From NCBI RefSeq assembly GCF_900176005.1, contig NZ_LT838272.1, forward strand, positions 2,375,587 to 2,439,586: a stretch of DNA of 64,000 nt. Reading direction: 5' to 3'. The notes beneath the pieces were generated by a model that saw only the letters and a list, made by a program, of their open reading frames with translations, had not been told where the DNA came from and made no database searches. A program made the translations under genes and the position numbers. This document shows positions 34,561 through 41,595 of the stretch, one piece after another; the stretch's first letter is position 1, and the number at the start of each line of letters is the position of its first letter. This DNA is from Thermanaeromonas toyohensis ToBE (GTDB lineage: Bacteria; Bacillota; DSM-521; Neomoorellales; Neomoorellaceae).

Positions 34561-35979
34561 CCAAGCTTGACGAAGACAAGAATAGCGTTCGGTTAAGCTC
34601 ATGAGGCCCTGGGACTGCCAATAGGCATTACCCAGGGCTCTATTCATTGGACCATGAGCCATCCACCATGGCCCTTTGCGAGCATTAGCAAATTGATGTA
34701 CCACCCATTCCGGCAGTCCCAATGCGCGTAGCTCCCGATATCTGGTCCGTACTCGCTTCCACTGCTTCCAGAGGCACATGCGCAGCCTCCTCCGCATCCA
34801 GCCTTCTATCTCCTCAAAAACGCTGGGCGTTTCGGCCAGGGCAAAGTATCCTATCCACCCGCCCAAATAGGCGTTGAGACGCTCTATGCGTTCGGCCATA
34901 CTCACGGGTTTATTCCGGGCAGTTATCTCCCGAATTTTCCCTTTCACCCGCTCGATGGTCTGAGGCGCCAGGCGGATAAGAATTTCTCCTGTCTTGCGCT
35001 TGTGCATGCTAAACCCCAGGAATTTCAGTTTCCACGGCCGGTCTACCGCACTTTTCTGCTCGTTAATTTTGAGCTTCAACCGTTCCTGCAGGAACTTACG
35101 GATACTTGCCATGACCCTCTCCCCCGCCCGCTTGCTCTTGACGTAAATGTTGCAGTCATCAGCATAGCGGACAAACTTGTGGCCCCTCTTCTCCAGTTCT
35201 TTGTCCAGGTCGTCCAGGAGTATGTTGGCCAAAAGTGGACTTAAAGGCCCGCCCTGCGGCGTCCCTTCCACCGTCTCTACGACCACCCCGTTTACCATGA
35301 CACCTGCCTGGAGATAGCGACGGATAAGGGTAAGCACTCTCTTATCTGTCACTTTTCGGGCCACTCGGGCCATGAGTATGTCGTGGTTGACCCGGTCAAA
35401 GAATTTCTCTATGTCCAGGTCCACGACCCATTCGTATCCTTCTTCCACGTATTGACGCGCTCTCCTTACCGCATCATGGGCTCTCCTCCCAGGCCGAAAC
35501 CCGTAACTGGCCTCCGAAAACTGCGGGTCGAAAATGGGCGTCAATACTTGCAGGAGAGCCTGCTGGATCAGGCGGTCCATTGCGGTAGGTATCCCTAATA
35601 GCCGCTTGCCTCCCCCGGGTTTCGGGATTTCGACCCGGCGCACGGGCTTAGGCCTATAGGTACCTGTAAGCAATTCCTCCCGGATGCGCGGCCATTCGGC
35701 ACGAATTTGGTCCCGAAGCCGTTCGGTCGGGATGCCATCTACGCCGGGCGCGCCTCCGTTCCGCTCTACCCGCCTCAAAGCGGCCAGCATGTTGCTTCTT
35801 TCCACCACCTGCTCCATCAGGCCGCTACCTTGGCCTCCGCGAGGTGACGTCCCGCCTTGTGCCGGAGAAGAACTCGGCCCTCCCCCAGTCCCCCGTGGCT
35901 TCACCACTTCCTCCTGTGGGCAGGCCCCTTCCGGGGTTTTCTGCTTTCTTCGCCCTTCTCGCGAACGCACCAGTCCCAC
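34558..35979 (-). CDS. ltrA: Group IIC intron-encoded reverse transcriptase/maturase
   Basis: This 473-residue protein has NGGAPGVDGIPTERLRD (RT0/1), RRVEIPKPGGGKRLLGIPT, the catalytic FVRYADDCNIYVKS with YADD, and TPQGGPLSPLLANILLDDLD. The maturase X domain follows (IERLNAYLGGWIGYF) and the basic C-terminus around WKQWKRVRTRYRELRALGLPEW. It has no endonuclease domain, as expected for class C. Similarity in wording to the thermostable GsI-IIC enzyme is high. The first roughly 55 residues are low-complexity and Gly/Pro-rich; the true start is more likely at the ATG near residue 55 (MEQVVERSNM). Confidence 0.93.
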   Translation of the reverse strand: MGLVRSREGRRKQKTPEGACPQEEVVKPRGTGGGPSSSPAQGGTSPRGGQGSGLMEQVVERSNMLAALRRVERNGGAPGVDGIPTERLRDQIRAEWPRIREELLTGTYRPKPVRRVEIPKPGGGKRLLGIPTAMDRLIQQALLQVLTPIFDPQFSEASYGFRPGRRAHDAVRRARQYVEEGYEWVVDLDIEKFFDRVNHDILMARVARKVTDKRVLTLIRRYLQAGVMVNGVVVETVEGTPQGGPLSPLLANILLDDLDKELEKRGHKFVRYADDCNIYVKSKRAGERVMASIRKFLQERLKLKINEQKSAVDRPWKLKFLGFSMHKRKTGEILIRLAPQTIERVKGKIREITARNKPVSMAERIERLNAYLGGWIGYFALAETPSVFEEIEGWMRRRLRMCLWKQWKRVRTRYRELRALGLPEWVVHQFANARKGPWWMAHGPMNRALGNAYWQSQGLMSLTERYSCLRQAW

Positions 35980-36389
35980 CTCTGACTTGATGTTCGGGCC
36001 TTCCCCTGGAGTTCATGACCCCCAGGGTACTATGCCCAAAGCTTCCTCCTGCCAGTTCAGCCGTGCCTTCCGACACGGGTTACCAGCTCTACCTGGCTTA
36101 TCCGGCAGGCCTCCCCGGGTAAGAGCGTTAACCTTCACCCCGCGCCCGCCCCATATACTCCGCCGTCCTTATGTCTGCCTGGGATTTCGCTGTGTTATGC
36201 CAGCTCATCCGAACGGCTTAGCCTCTTATGGGGTTCTTGTTCATCGGGCCGTGGCTTTGCCTCCGGCTTCCTTCGGATTCCACCTCACGATGGACACCCT
36301 TGCCTTCGGCTAGCAGGCTCGTGCTGCCTCGCCTGCAGTGGACTCTCACCACCAAGTTAACGCCCATGCCGGGCGCACATAAACAGAGT

Positions 36390-36408
36390 GCCCGGCAAAA
36401 CGCCGGGC
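36390..36408 (-). terminator. Terminator of the HEPN/MNT operon, intron insertion site
   Basis: GCCCGGC (36390-36396) and GCCGGGC (36402-36408) form a 7-bp GC-rich stem with a 5-nt loop, starting 12 bp after the HEPN stop. On the minus strand it is followed by ACTCTGTTTAT and then the intron start. The normal U-tract is interrupted by the intron. Confidence 0.75.
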
Positions 36409-36419
36409 TGGACAGATGG

Positions 36420-36809
36420 CTATTCTGATATATTAGATAAGAACGTGCTAACTTCGTCTATCAGGGACCTTACGGCGTCTTTCGCTTTCTCTGTCTCCTC
36501 CAGGGTAAAGCTCTTAAAGTCATCATAATCGGCCTCGGTCCTCAGATTAAAAAGTATTGATAGAGTTGTGCTGGCCTCTTTGCTTATTAGGCCAGGCTTC
36601 ACAAACTCACGGTTAAACAGAGAAATAACACCGCTATGCTTAGCTGAATCCAACCTCTTAATCGCCAGCAATGCCCTTGCCGCATGAAAGGCCGCATAGT
36701 AAAAGCGGTTGATAGCCCCATTATAAGACCCTACTTCTAGTAACTGCTCTCCCTCCCGAAAGGTTCGTTCCGCTTTTTCCAGGCGCCACCGGCTTAACTC
36801 TATGCTCAT
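36420..36809 (-). CDS. HEPN-domain (UPF0332) protein, toxin partner
   Basis: This 129-residue all-helical HEPN protein of the UPF0332 type shows YNGAINRFYYAAFHAARALL, SAKHSGVISLFNREFVK and the late NLRTEADYDDF segment containing the conserved Arg and the Tyr/Asp pair. HEPN partners in such pairs are usually RNA-cleaving toxins, neutralised when the MNT partner adds AMP to a tyrosine. It overlaps the nucleotidyltransferase gene by 4 bp. On a mobile element it probably serves as a stabilising toxin-antitoxin module. The classic R-x4-6-H motif is not clear, so RNase activity is uncertain. Confidence 0.82.
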   Translation of the reverse strand: MSIELSRWRLEKAERTFREGEQLLEVGSYNGAINRFYYAAFHAARALLAIKRLDSAKHSGVISLFNREFVKPGLISKEASTTLSILFNLRTEADYDDFKSFTLEETEKAKDAVRSLIDEVSTFLSNISE

Positions 36810-37180
36810 AGAGGAATTCCTTCTTCCTGGAGGGACTTATAGAAATGCGTCTCCTTAAATAAGGGCGCTGAATAGCGATCAGCGGACATAATTACTGGCG
36901 ATACTACAACATCATGCTTTAAATTTACCTCTACGGCTGCCTCGATTATGGCCTCTCTGGCAGCGCTGTCTTCCCTTTGCACGAGTACGAGTATATCAAT
37001 ATCCGACTCTGGAGTAGCGGTGCCGCGGGCTACCGAGCCAAATAAGCGAATCCCCAAAAGGTTCGCACCTAGCTCTCGCCTGAGAAATTCACAGAACTCC
37101 TTGATAGCTTTGTCGGCTCTATCTGGTATAATATTTTGGGTCACGGTGACAATCCCTCCTAAACCCTGATTATATACCAT
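36806..37180 (-). CDS. MNT-type minimal nucleotidyltransferase, antitoxin partner
   Basis: This 124-residue nucleotidyltransferase contains the diagnostic LFGSVARGTATPESDIDILV motif (GSxARG and DxD). A third acidic residue is possible in LKHDVVV. MNT proteins of HEPN pairs AMPylate and silence the toxin. The start is uncertain: the listed ATG is 37180, but internal starts about 10 residues later are possible. It precedes and overlaps the HEPN gene by 4 bp, the usual order for translational coupling. It lies 144 bp downstream of the agr-type kinase gene. Confidence 0.85.
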   Translation of the reverse strand: MVYNQGLGGIVTVTQNIIPDRADKAIKEFCEFLRRELGANLLGIRLFGSVARGTATPESDIDILVLVQREDSAAREAIIEAAVEVNLKHDVVVSPVIMSADRYSAPLFKETHFYKSLQEEGIPL

Positions 37181-37324
37181 CTGCCCTGCACTTACCAGTA
37201 TTTACAAACTAAGGGAGCCTCACAAGATCCAGCCTCCCCCAAAACATCCCGGATTGTGTACTCAACTTCTGAGGGTGTACTCGCTACTGTTCACCTTCTG
37301 GACCTCAACTTCCCTGGGCTGCGC

Positions 37325-38194
37325 TTATCTAGTTTTTTGAATTGTATTAAGAGTTAATACCTGTCTACATGGGCTCTTAGGTAGCCTTACCGTAAATACT
37401 GTTATTCCTTCCTCAACTCGCGAGTCAAAAGAAATGATTCCACCGCATTCAATCACCAAATTCTTAACAATAAACAAACCCATGCCAGACCCTTTCTCTC
37501 TCTTGGTCGTAAATCCAGGTTCAAAGATCCTTTCTTGAATTTCAGGCGCAATAGTACCGGGATTGGTTATTTCAAATACAAACCAATCAGCTTCTTCGTC
37601 AATTCTTATTTTAAGCCATTTCTCAGCATAAAAGCTCGTCTCATAAATAGCATTATCAAGCAAATTGCCCAGAATACTTACCAGCTTTTCTGGAGATATA
37701 GAAAGCCCGGCTAAGTTAGTAGTTATTTCTAACGAAGCTTGTAGATAACTAATGGTTGCCAGCTTGCTGCTAATAAGAGCAGCAACCTCCGGTCTTTCCA
37801 AACAGACAAGCTTTTCTATTTGAATCAAGTCCTTAGATAGTCGCTTAATATAATCAACCGCCTCATTATCTCGCTTCATTTGGATAAGTCCTAATATTAC
37901 TTGTAAGTGGTTTATAAAATCATGATGCTTAGACCTCAAGGTAGTGATCAATCTCTCGGCTTCTTCCAATCTTACCATTATCTTTTCGGCTTCCCTTTCC
38001 TTATCGGCTAACCTTAGCATTTCCTGGACTACCCAAAGACTTGAAATCATCGAAGCAATGATGATACACAAAACAACGAAAATGGGTATTCTAAAACTCG
38101 TAAAAACATCAAAAACATAATTATAAGCTAATAAAAGGAACAAGAATAACTGCAGTAGGAGCAGGTCTACAAACAATAGCCACCTTTTCTTCAT
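37325..38194 (-). CDS. AgrC-like (Spo0B/GHKL-type) histidine kinase
   Basis: This 289-residue kinase has two N-terminal membrane helices (about 5-28 and 36-57), a coiled coil, and the Spo0B/AgrC-type phospho-acceptor SKHHDFINHLQVILGLIQM (His91). The GHKL ATPase follows with N-box ILGNLLDNAIYET and glycine loop GSGMGLFIVKNL. It overlaps the stop of a 162-residue membrane protein gene. Together the two equal one AgrC (about 450 residues, 7-8 helices), suggesting a split peptide receptor. No LytTR or other response regulator follows, so its output must be encoded elsewhere or use the sporulation phosphorelay. Role in sensing the AgrD peptide is inferred from gene order. Confidence 0.82.
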   Translation of the reverse strand: MKKRWLLFVDLLLLQLFLFLLLAYNYVFDVFTSFRIPIFVVLCIIIASMISSLWVVQEMLRLADKEREAEKIMVRLEEAERLITTLRSKHHDFINHLQVILGLIQMKRDNEAVDYIKRLSKDLIQIEKLVCLERPEVAALISSKLATISYLQASLEITTNLAGLSISPEKLVSILGNLLDNAIYETSFYAEKWLKIRIDEEADWFVFEITNPGTIAPEIQERIFEPGFTTKREKGSGMGLFIVKNLVIECGGIISFDSRVEEGITVFTVRLPKSPCRQVLTLNTIQKTR

Positions 38195-38682
38195 TAATTA
38201 TCCCTGCTTACCTGTTTTTCGAGAGGTTTAGTCAACGTAAACCCAAACCTACTATTAACTATTAACATTATTACCAGAAAAACATTTTCTGTATGTCCTA
38301 TTAATACGTGTAACCAAGGGTTGCTTAAGACATCCGTTACACTTAGTTGGAAAAACTGTATTATTAGTATGGATATACCTCCACCAAGCATTCCCAGGCT
38401 CGAGCTAACCAGAGCAGCCCCCAGAGCAATCCCCCAATTCACTTTACCGATCGTTCTTATTAAAAGGGAAAAAATCAAAGTAAGAATAATTGTATGAGTG
38501 CCAAGGGGAATATGGTAATGACCATATATTCCCCGAACTATCCATACCGCAACCCCATAAGTAATACTAAGGGTTATAAGAGTCCTTAAGCTGCTTCTAT
38601 AACCGAATAAACGCAAACCAGTCATAGACAATAAGAATGCATTTATTATATGTAAAAAAAGTAGGACTCGAAGGTCCTCCAA
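38194..38682 (-). CDS. Integral membrane protein, probable split AgrC sensor domain
   Basis: This 162-residue protein has about five membrane helices and no catalytic motif. Hydrophobic blocks include VLLFLHIINAFLLSMTGLRLF, GTHTIILTLIFSLLI and VFLVIMLIVNS. It lies between agrD (about 95 bp) and the kinase gene, whose start overlaps its end. The position and hydropathy match the N-terminal sensor half of AgrC, here on a separate polypeptide. A transporter role cannot be excluded. Family name unknown. Confidence 0.65.
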   Translation of the reverse strand: MEDLRVLLFLHIINAFLLSMTGLRLFGYRSSLRTLITLSITYGVAVWIVRGIYGHYHIPLGTHTIILTLIFSLLIRTIGKVNWGIALGAALVSSSLGMLGGGISILIIQFFQLSVTDVLSNPWLHVLIGHTENVFLVIMLIVNSRFGFTLTKPLEKQVSRDN

Positions 38683-38777
38683 AATAGCCCATCCTCCCTA
38701 AAAAGAGGATCTCAAATTTTTTTTTATAATTCTCAAGTTCTTATCCTTTCACTTCAAAGCTACTTCGTCCACACTGC

Positions 38778-38900
38778 CTACTTAAGTAACTTGTTAGGCA
38801 CTTCAGGTTGGTAGGACCACGGACCGGTAGCAGCAGCGACATTGGCAAAAGCCAGTAAACTGAGCAAAGTCGCCGCTAAAATAATTAGAACCCGCCTCAT
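38778..38900 (-). CDS. agrD: AgrD-like cyclic autoinducer precursor, Thr in place of ring Cys
   Basis: This 40-residue peptide was read directly from the sequence (ATG 38900, TAG 38778). A basic start MRRVLII leads an amphipathic/hydrophobic helix up to about residue 24. The signature TGPWSYQPEVPNKLLK follows. QPEVP plus LLK is the hallmark of clostridial cyclic-lactone autoinducers. The ring nucleophile normally lies six residues before that Gln and is Cys; here it is Thr25. If processed, the ring TGPWS would close as an ester (lactone) rather than a thiolactone. SD AGGAGGGG lies 6-7 nt upstream. The downstream membrane protein and kinase, and agrB beyond the IS, complete the locus. Confidence 0.85.
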   Translation of the reverse strand: MRRVLIILAATLLSLLAFANVAAATGPWSYQPEVPNKLLK

Positions 38901-38945
38901 TCTTATCCCCTCCTATCTCAATTTTTTGCTTAAATCTCCCTCTAT

Positions 38946-38998
38946 CTCTCGCTCTCTTAGATTTTCAAGTTTTTCATCCTCCATCTAAGAAACGAGAG
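38946..38998 (-). promoter_or_regulatory. Hairpin in the agrD leader
   Basis: CTCTCG...TCTTAGAT (38946-38962) pairs with ATCTAAGA..CGAGAG (38983-38998) as 8 bp plus 6 bp around a small internal loop. It lies about 50 nt upstream of agrD and is not followed by a U-tract, so it is not an obvious terminator. It also overlaps a 23-codon ORF without an SD. It may structure the agrD leader or mark old DNA left after the IS insertion. Confidence 0.35.
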
Positions 38999-39046
38999 AG
39001 AAGGGTTAAAAATTACCATGGGTATTTTTGAGTATTTTTTATCCTA

Positions 39047-39222
39047 AGGTTTTGGGTGGACCCTCACCTTAAAATTCGCCCCCAGGCTACCCTATCATTT
39101 CTCGCAGGGTCTTGCCCTTTCATTCCTTCGTCCTGCCTTAAGGGGGCGGGTGGGGCCTGCCTTTACTTAATTACAGGGTCTATGCCCTTATGGAGGGATT
39201 TGGCTTCCCCCACCCAAAACCT
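39047..39222 (-). ncRNA. Structured non-coding end of the IS110 element, bridge-RNA candidate
   Basis: AGGTTTTGGGTGG (39047-39059) and CCACCCAAAACCT (39210-39222) are a perfect 13-bp inverted repeat closing a GC-rich 176-nt segment that begins 10 bp after the transposase stop. Internal G-rich and C-rich runs (AAGGGGGCGGGTGGGG and complements) allow further stems. IS110-family transposases use a bridge RNA from one non-coding end. Placement downstream fits the IS1111 branch. Loop-to-target matching was not done. Confidence 0.4.
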
Positions 39223-39232
39223 CCCTAGCTCT

Positions 39233-40513
39233 TTAAGCTACTTTCTTTAGTTGTTCTTCCCGGTATTTCCCTAATACTTTGCTGGCATCATATTCCTTCT
39301 TCTGGGTAATAAGGGTAAACATCACCCGCACTAGCTTTAAAGCCACAGCTACTAGAGCCTGCTTCCTCGTTAAAGGATTTTCCGGCCTCTTTAGGAAATA
39401 GTGATATAGCGCTTTAAATTCTTTGTTCTTAGCCACTAGAATAAGGCTCACCTGGTAAAGTAGATTCCTTAGCCCCGGCCGACCCCTCTTGGATATGGTG
39501 GTCTTGGCCTTCTGTTTCTTCCCCGATTTCTGGGCCGTTAGGTTATAACCAGCTAGTTTCCGTATCTGTCTCCAGTGCTGGTATTTCGCTGGGTCACCTA
39601 TCTCCCCTAAAAAGCCTGCCGCTGTTACTACCCCTACCCCAGGAATGCTTAAAAGATAATTCGCTAAACCTGTCTCCTCTAGGTATCGCCCCATGGCTTC
39701 CTCTGTCTTCCTTATTTGACCTTGGTAAAACTCGATTTCTTCCAAGCAGGCTTGAAGTTTGACTTTAGCCCCTTCTAGCCCTTCTTTAACACCTATGCTC
39801 TTTTCTGCTGCTTGCCTTAGAGCAAGAGCCCTCTTTATCCCTACTCTACTGTTCGAGGCCTGTTTTAGCCCTTCTTCTAGTTCTTCTAACTTTAGGCTTA
39901 ATATGTCCTTAGGAAAGGGACAGTTCCTTAAGACCCACTGGGCTGCCTTGCCTAAAAGACTCTTAAATACTTCCATTAGCTCGGGAAAATATTCATCTAC
40001 TATGGCTTTAAGCTGGCAGAGGGCAGCGTTAAGTTTTTTGTGTTCCTGCTGCCGGGTAATATAAAGGGTCCTCAGTTCTGCATATATCCCTTCCGGTAAG
40101 ATGCAGTGCAAGAATTTGCCCTCTTTTACCAGTTGGGCTATAAGGCCTGCATCCTTGCGGTCGTTCTTGTCTTGGCTATTGTCTTCCATCTCTTTGCTGT
40201 TTTTAACGTGATAAGGATTTACAATTACTACAGTGTAACCTGCCTCTTTTAGGAAATAGGCTAGAGGTTTCCAGTAGTGTCCTGTGGGTTCCATGCCTAT
40301 AATGATACGTTCCGCCTTCTCTTTCTCCTTGGCTTCGCTTATTTTCCCTAGTAGACGGCAGAAACCTTCTCTGCTATTATGAAAGTAGAACGGTTTTACT
40401 ACGTCGATACCCATGCTGTTATATATCCGGGCGTAATGGTTTTTCTTAGCTACATCCACTCCCACGATCAGCACGTTGCCATAAACTAAGGCTTTCTTTT
40501 CGGCCTTTTGCAT
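39233..40513 (-). CDS. IS110-family DEDD transposase
   Basis: This 426-residue protein has the N-terminal RuvC-like DEDD domain: VGVDVAKKNHYARIY, IIGMEPTGHYWKPLAYFL and NDRKDAGLIAQL supply the acidic residues. A central coiled-coil follows, and the C-terminal Transposase_20 domain contains LLSIPGVGVVTAAGFLGEIGD and the conserved Ser region around AQKSGKKQKAKTTISKRGRP. It is intact and full length. Its SD lies in a hairpin (40523-40572). The element interrupts the agr locus; expression on the same strand as agr may also drive agrD. Confidence 0.93.
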   Translation of the reverse strand: MQKAEKKALVYGNVLIVGVDVAKKNHYARIYNSMGIDVVKPFYFHNSREGFCRLLGKISEAKEKEKAERIIIGMEPTGHYWKPLAYFLKEAGYTVVIVNPYHVKNSKEMEDNSQDKNDRKDAGLIAQLVKEGKFLHCILPEGIYAELRTLYITRQQEHKKLNAALCQLKAIVDEYFPELMEVFKSLLGKAAQWVLRNCPFPKDILSLKLEELEEGLKQASNSRVGIKRALALRQAAEKSIGVKEGLEGAKVKLQACLEEIEFYQGQIRKTEEAMGRYLEETGLANYLLSIPGVGVVTAAGFLGEIGDPAKYQHWRQIRKLAGYNLTAQKSGKKQKAKTTISKRGRPGLRNLLYQVSLILVAKNKEFKALYHYFLKRPENPLTRKQALVAVALKLVRVMFTLITQKKEYDASKVLGKYREEQLKKVA

Positions 40514-40522
40514 CGCTTGCTC

Positions 40523-40572
40523 GCCTCCTGGTATCTGAGGTTTTGTCGTTCAATTTCTTTCTACCAGGAGGC
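40523..40572 (-). promoter_or_regulatory. RBS-sequestering hairpin before the IS110 transposase
   Basis: GCCTCCTGGTA (40523-40533) and TACCAGGAGGC (40562-40572) are a perfect 11-bp inverted repeat. On the mRNA, the arm proximal to the start contains the SD AGGAGGC 9 nt before the ATG. Read-through transcripts from agrB would fold and hide the SD, whereas a transcript starting inside the loop would not. This is a known protective strategy in other insertion sequences. Confidence 0.65.
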
Positions 40573-40797
40573 TTTCTTATTGGCAACGGCTATCCTAAAT
40601 CATTACAGGAATGCTTTTTATAAAGTGCAAGTGTATAAAGTCAATAATAGGAACACCTCTAAAGGCACAAATCATACCGTGAAAGTATCTCTCTCGCAGC
40701 CTGTTCTCAGAACTTAGCTTTAGCAGCTTAGACCATATACCCGCTTCTTCTTAAATATGTTGCAGTTTAATTATCGCTCCATAGATATATCAGGTCT

Positions 40798-41427
40798 TTA
40801 TGTAAAATGTTTAAGCAAGGCATCCATTTTCCCTACTACCCTGTAGCCTAATGGTGTAAGGGTGAACAATTGCCATGCCATGCCCAAACAGCTAGATAGT
40901 ATCATCTTTCTTCCAATAATCTCTACAACAAAACTCAGTTCCCAAAGACTTACGATACCCCAAACGGTTAACAAGGAAAAAGAGATAATTCTTAAGTACC
41001 TTCTTTGCAGCTGAGAGGAAATTGGTTTTCCTGGGGTTTCTGCTGGAACGTATCTATAAATAATATAGAATCCGACAAGAAACATAATAATGGGTATAGA
41101 TATGAGTAGCGTATAATTGTAATTGGGATGGAAGTACATTTTTACTAGATATCCAAATACTGAAAAAACGCTCACTCCAATTAAATTACATCGTAATGGC
41201 GAGGAAGCATGGGCACCGCCAGAAAAAATCCTAAACACAGAAGCAGTAATGGCTGCGGCCAATACATAGGGGAGTATTCGTAACAATAAAGCTATAATAA
41301 TTAACGCAATATAACCAGAAATGCTCGTTAAAAACAAGCGCAGACCAAATAAAATTATCTCCACATCTCGTCCGGATTCATTAGCCAAATAATGTGCCGC
41401 TCGGTTTAATAAACTGCTGCCGCCCAT
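40798..41427 (-). CDS. agrB: AgrB-like autoinducer peptide protease/cyclase
   Basis: AgrB is a membrane cysteine endopeptidase that cleaves AgrD and closes the ring. The 209-residue protein has the active site FRIFSGGAHASSPLRC with His73 and Cys80, the seven-residue spacing of the family, and about five membrane helices. The sequence before the ATG at 41427 has no clear SD; a start a few codons later is possible. It is the first agr gene, 168 bp inside the sigK junction. Its natural partner agrD lies 1.9 kb downstream beyond the IS110 element. The catalytic pair is intact, so peptide maturation remains plausible if both genes are transcribed. Confidence 0.9.
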   Translation of the reverse strand: MGGSSLLNRAAHYLANESGRDVEIILFGLRLFLTSISGYIALIIIALLLRILPYVLAAAITASVFRIFSGGAHASSPLRCNLIGVSVFSVFGYLVKMYFHPNYNYTLLISIPIIMFLVGFYIIYRYVPAETPGKPISSQLQRRYLRIISFSLLTVWGIVSLWELSFVVEIIGRKMILSSCLGMAWQLFTLTPLGYRVVGKMDALLKHFT

Positions 41428-41595
41428 GATAAGATTATATTCGCCATAATTTGCCTGTATCCTTCATCTTCTATTAATTAATTTGGGTGAGTAATAGATT
41501 GCTCATATCATCAGGGACAGAGGCAAATACCGGATACGCTATTACAACAACCTGCAGGATGTGTTGCGGAGGAAGACGGGCCATTACAATCTCAT

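Larger units (their letters stand above)
34488..36378 (-). mobile_element. Group IIC intron, 1,891 bp
   Basis: The 5' end on the minus strand reads GTGCGCCCGGCATGGGCG (36378 downward), the canonical group II start. The 3' end has domain V (GAACCGCCGGATGC ... GCATGTCCGGTGGTG) and domain VI ending CTACTCGAT at 34488. The intron encodes a class C reverse transcriptase. Its 5' exon is a GC-rich hairpin plus a short T-containing stretch, the class C preference for sites just after Rho-independent terminators. Both ends and the ORF are intact, so the intron may be active. Exon-binding sequences were not mapped. Confidence 0.9.
39040..40790 (-). mobile_element. IS110-family insertion sequence (ends approximate)
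   Basis: One intact transposase gene with non-coding flanks of about 190 and 280 bp separates agrB from agrD, which are normally adjacent. IS110 elements often lack terminal inverted repeats, so exact ends could not be read. The right flank (39047-39222) is strongly structured, as expected where an IS110/IS1111 bridge RNA is encoded. The insertion must post-date assembly of the agr operon. Confidence 0.7.

Noticed and set aside
41430-41595. A possible plus-strand gene remnant reading GKYRIRYYNNLQDVL
   Set aside because: It is a short open stretch with plausible composition but no recognisable family and no start; it overlaps the attP arm.
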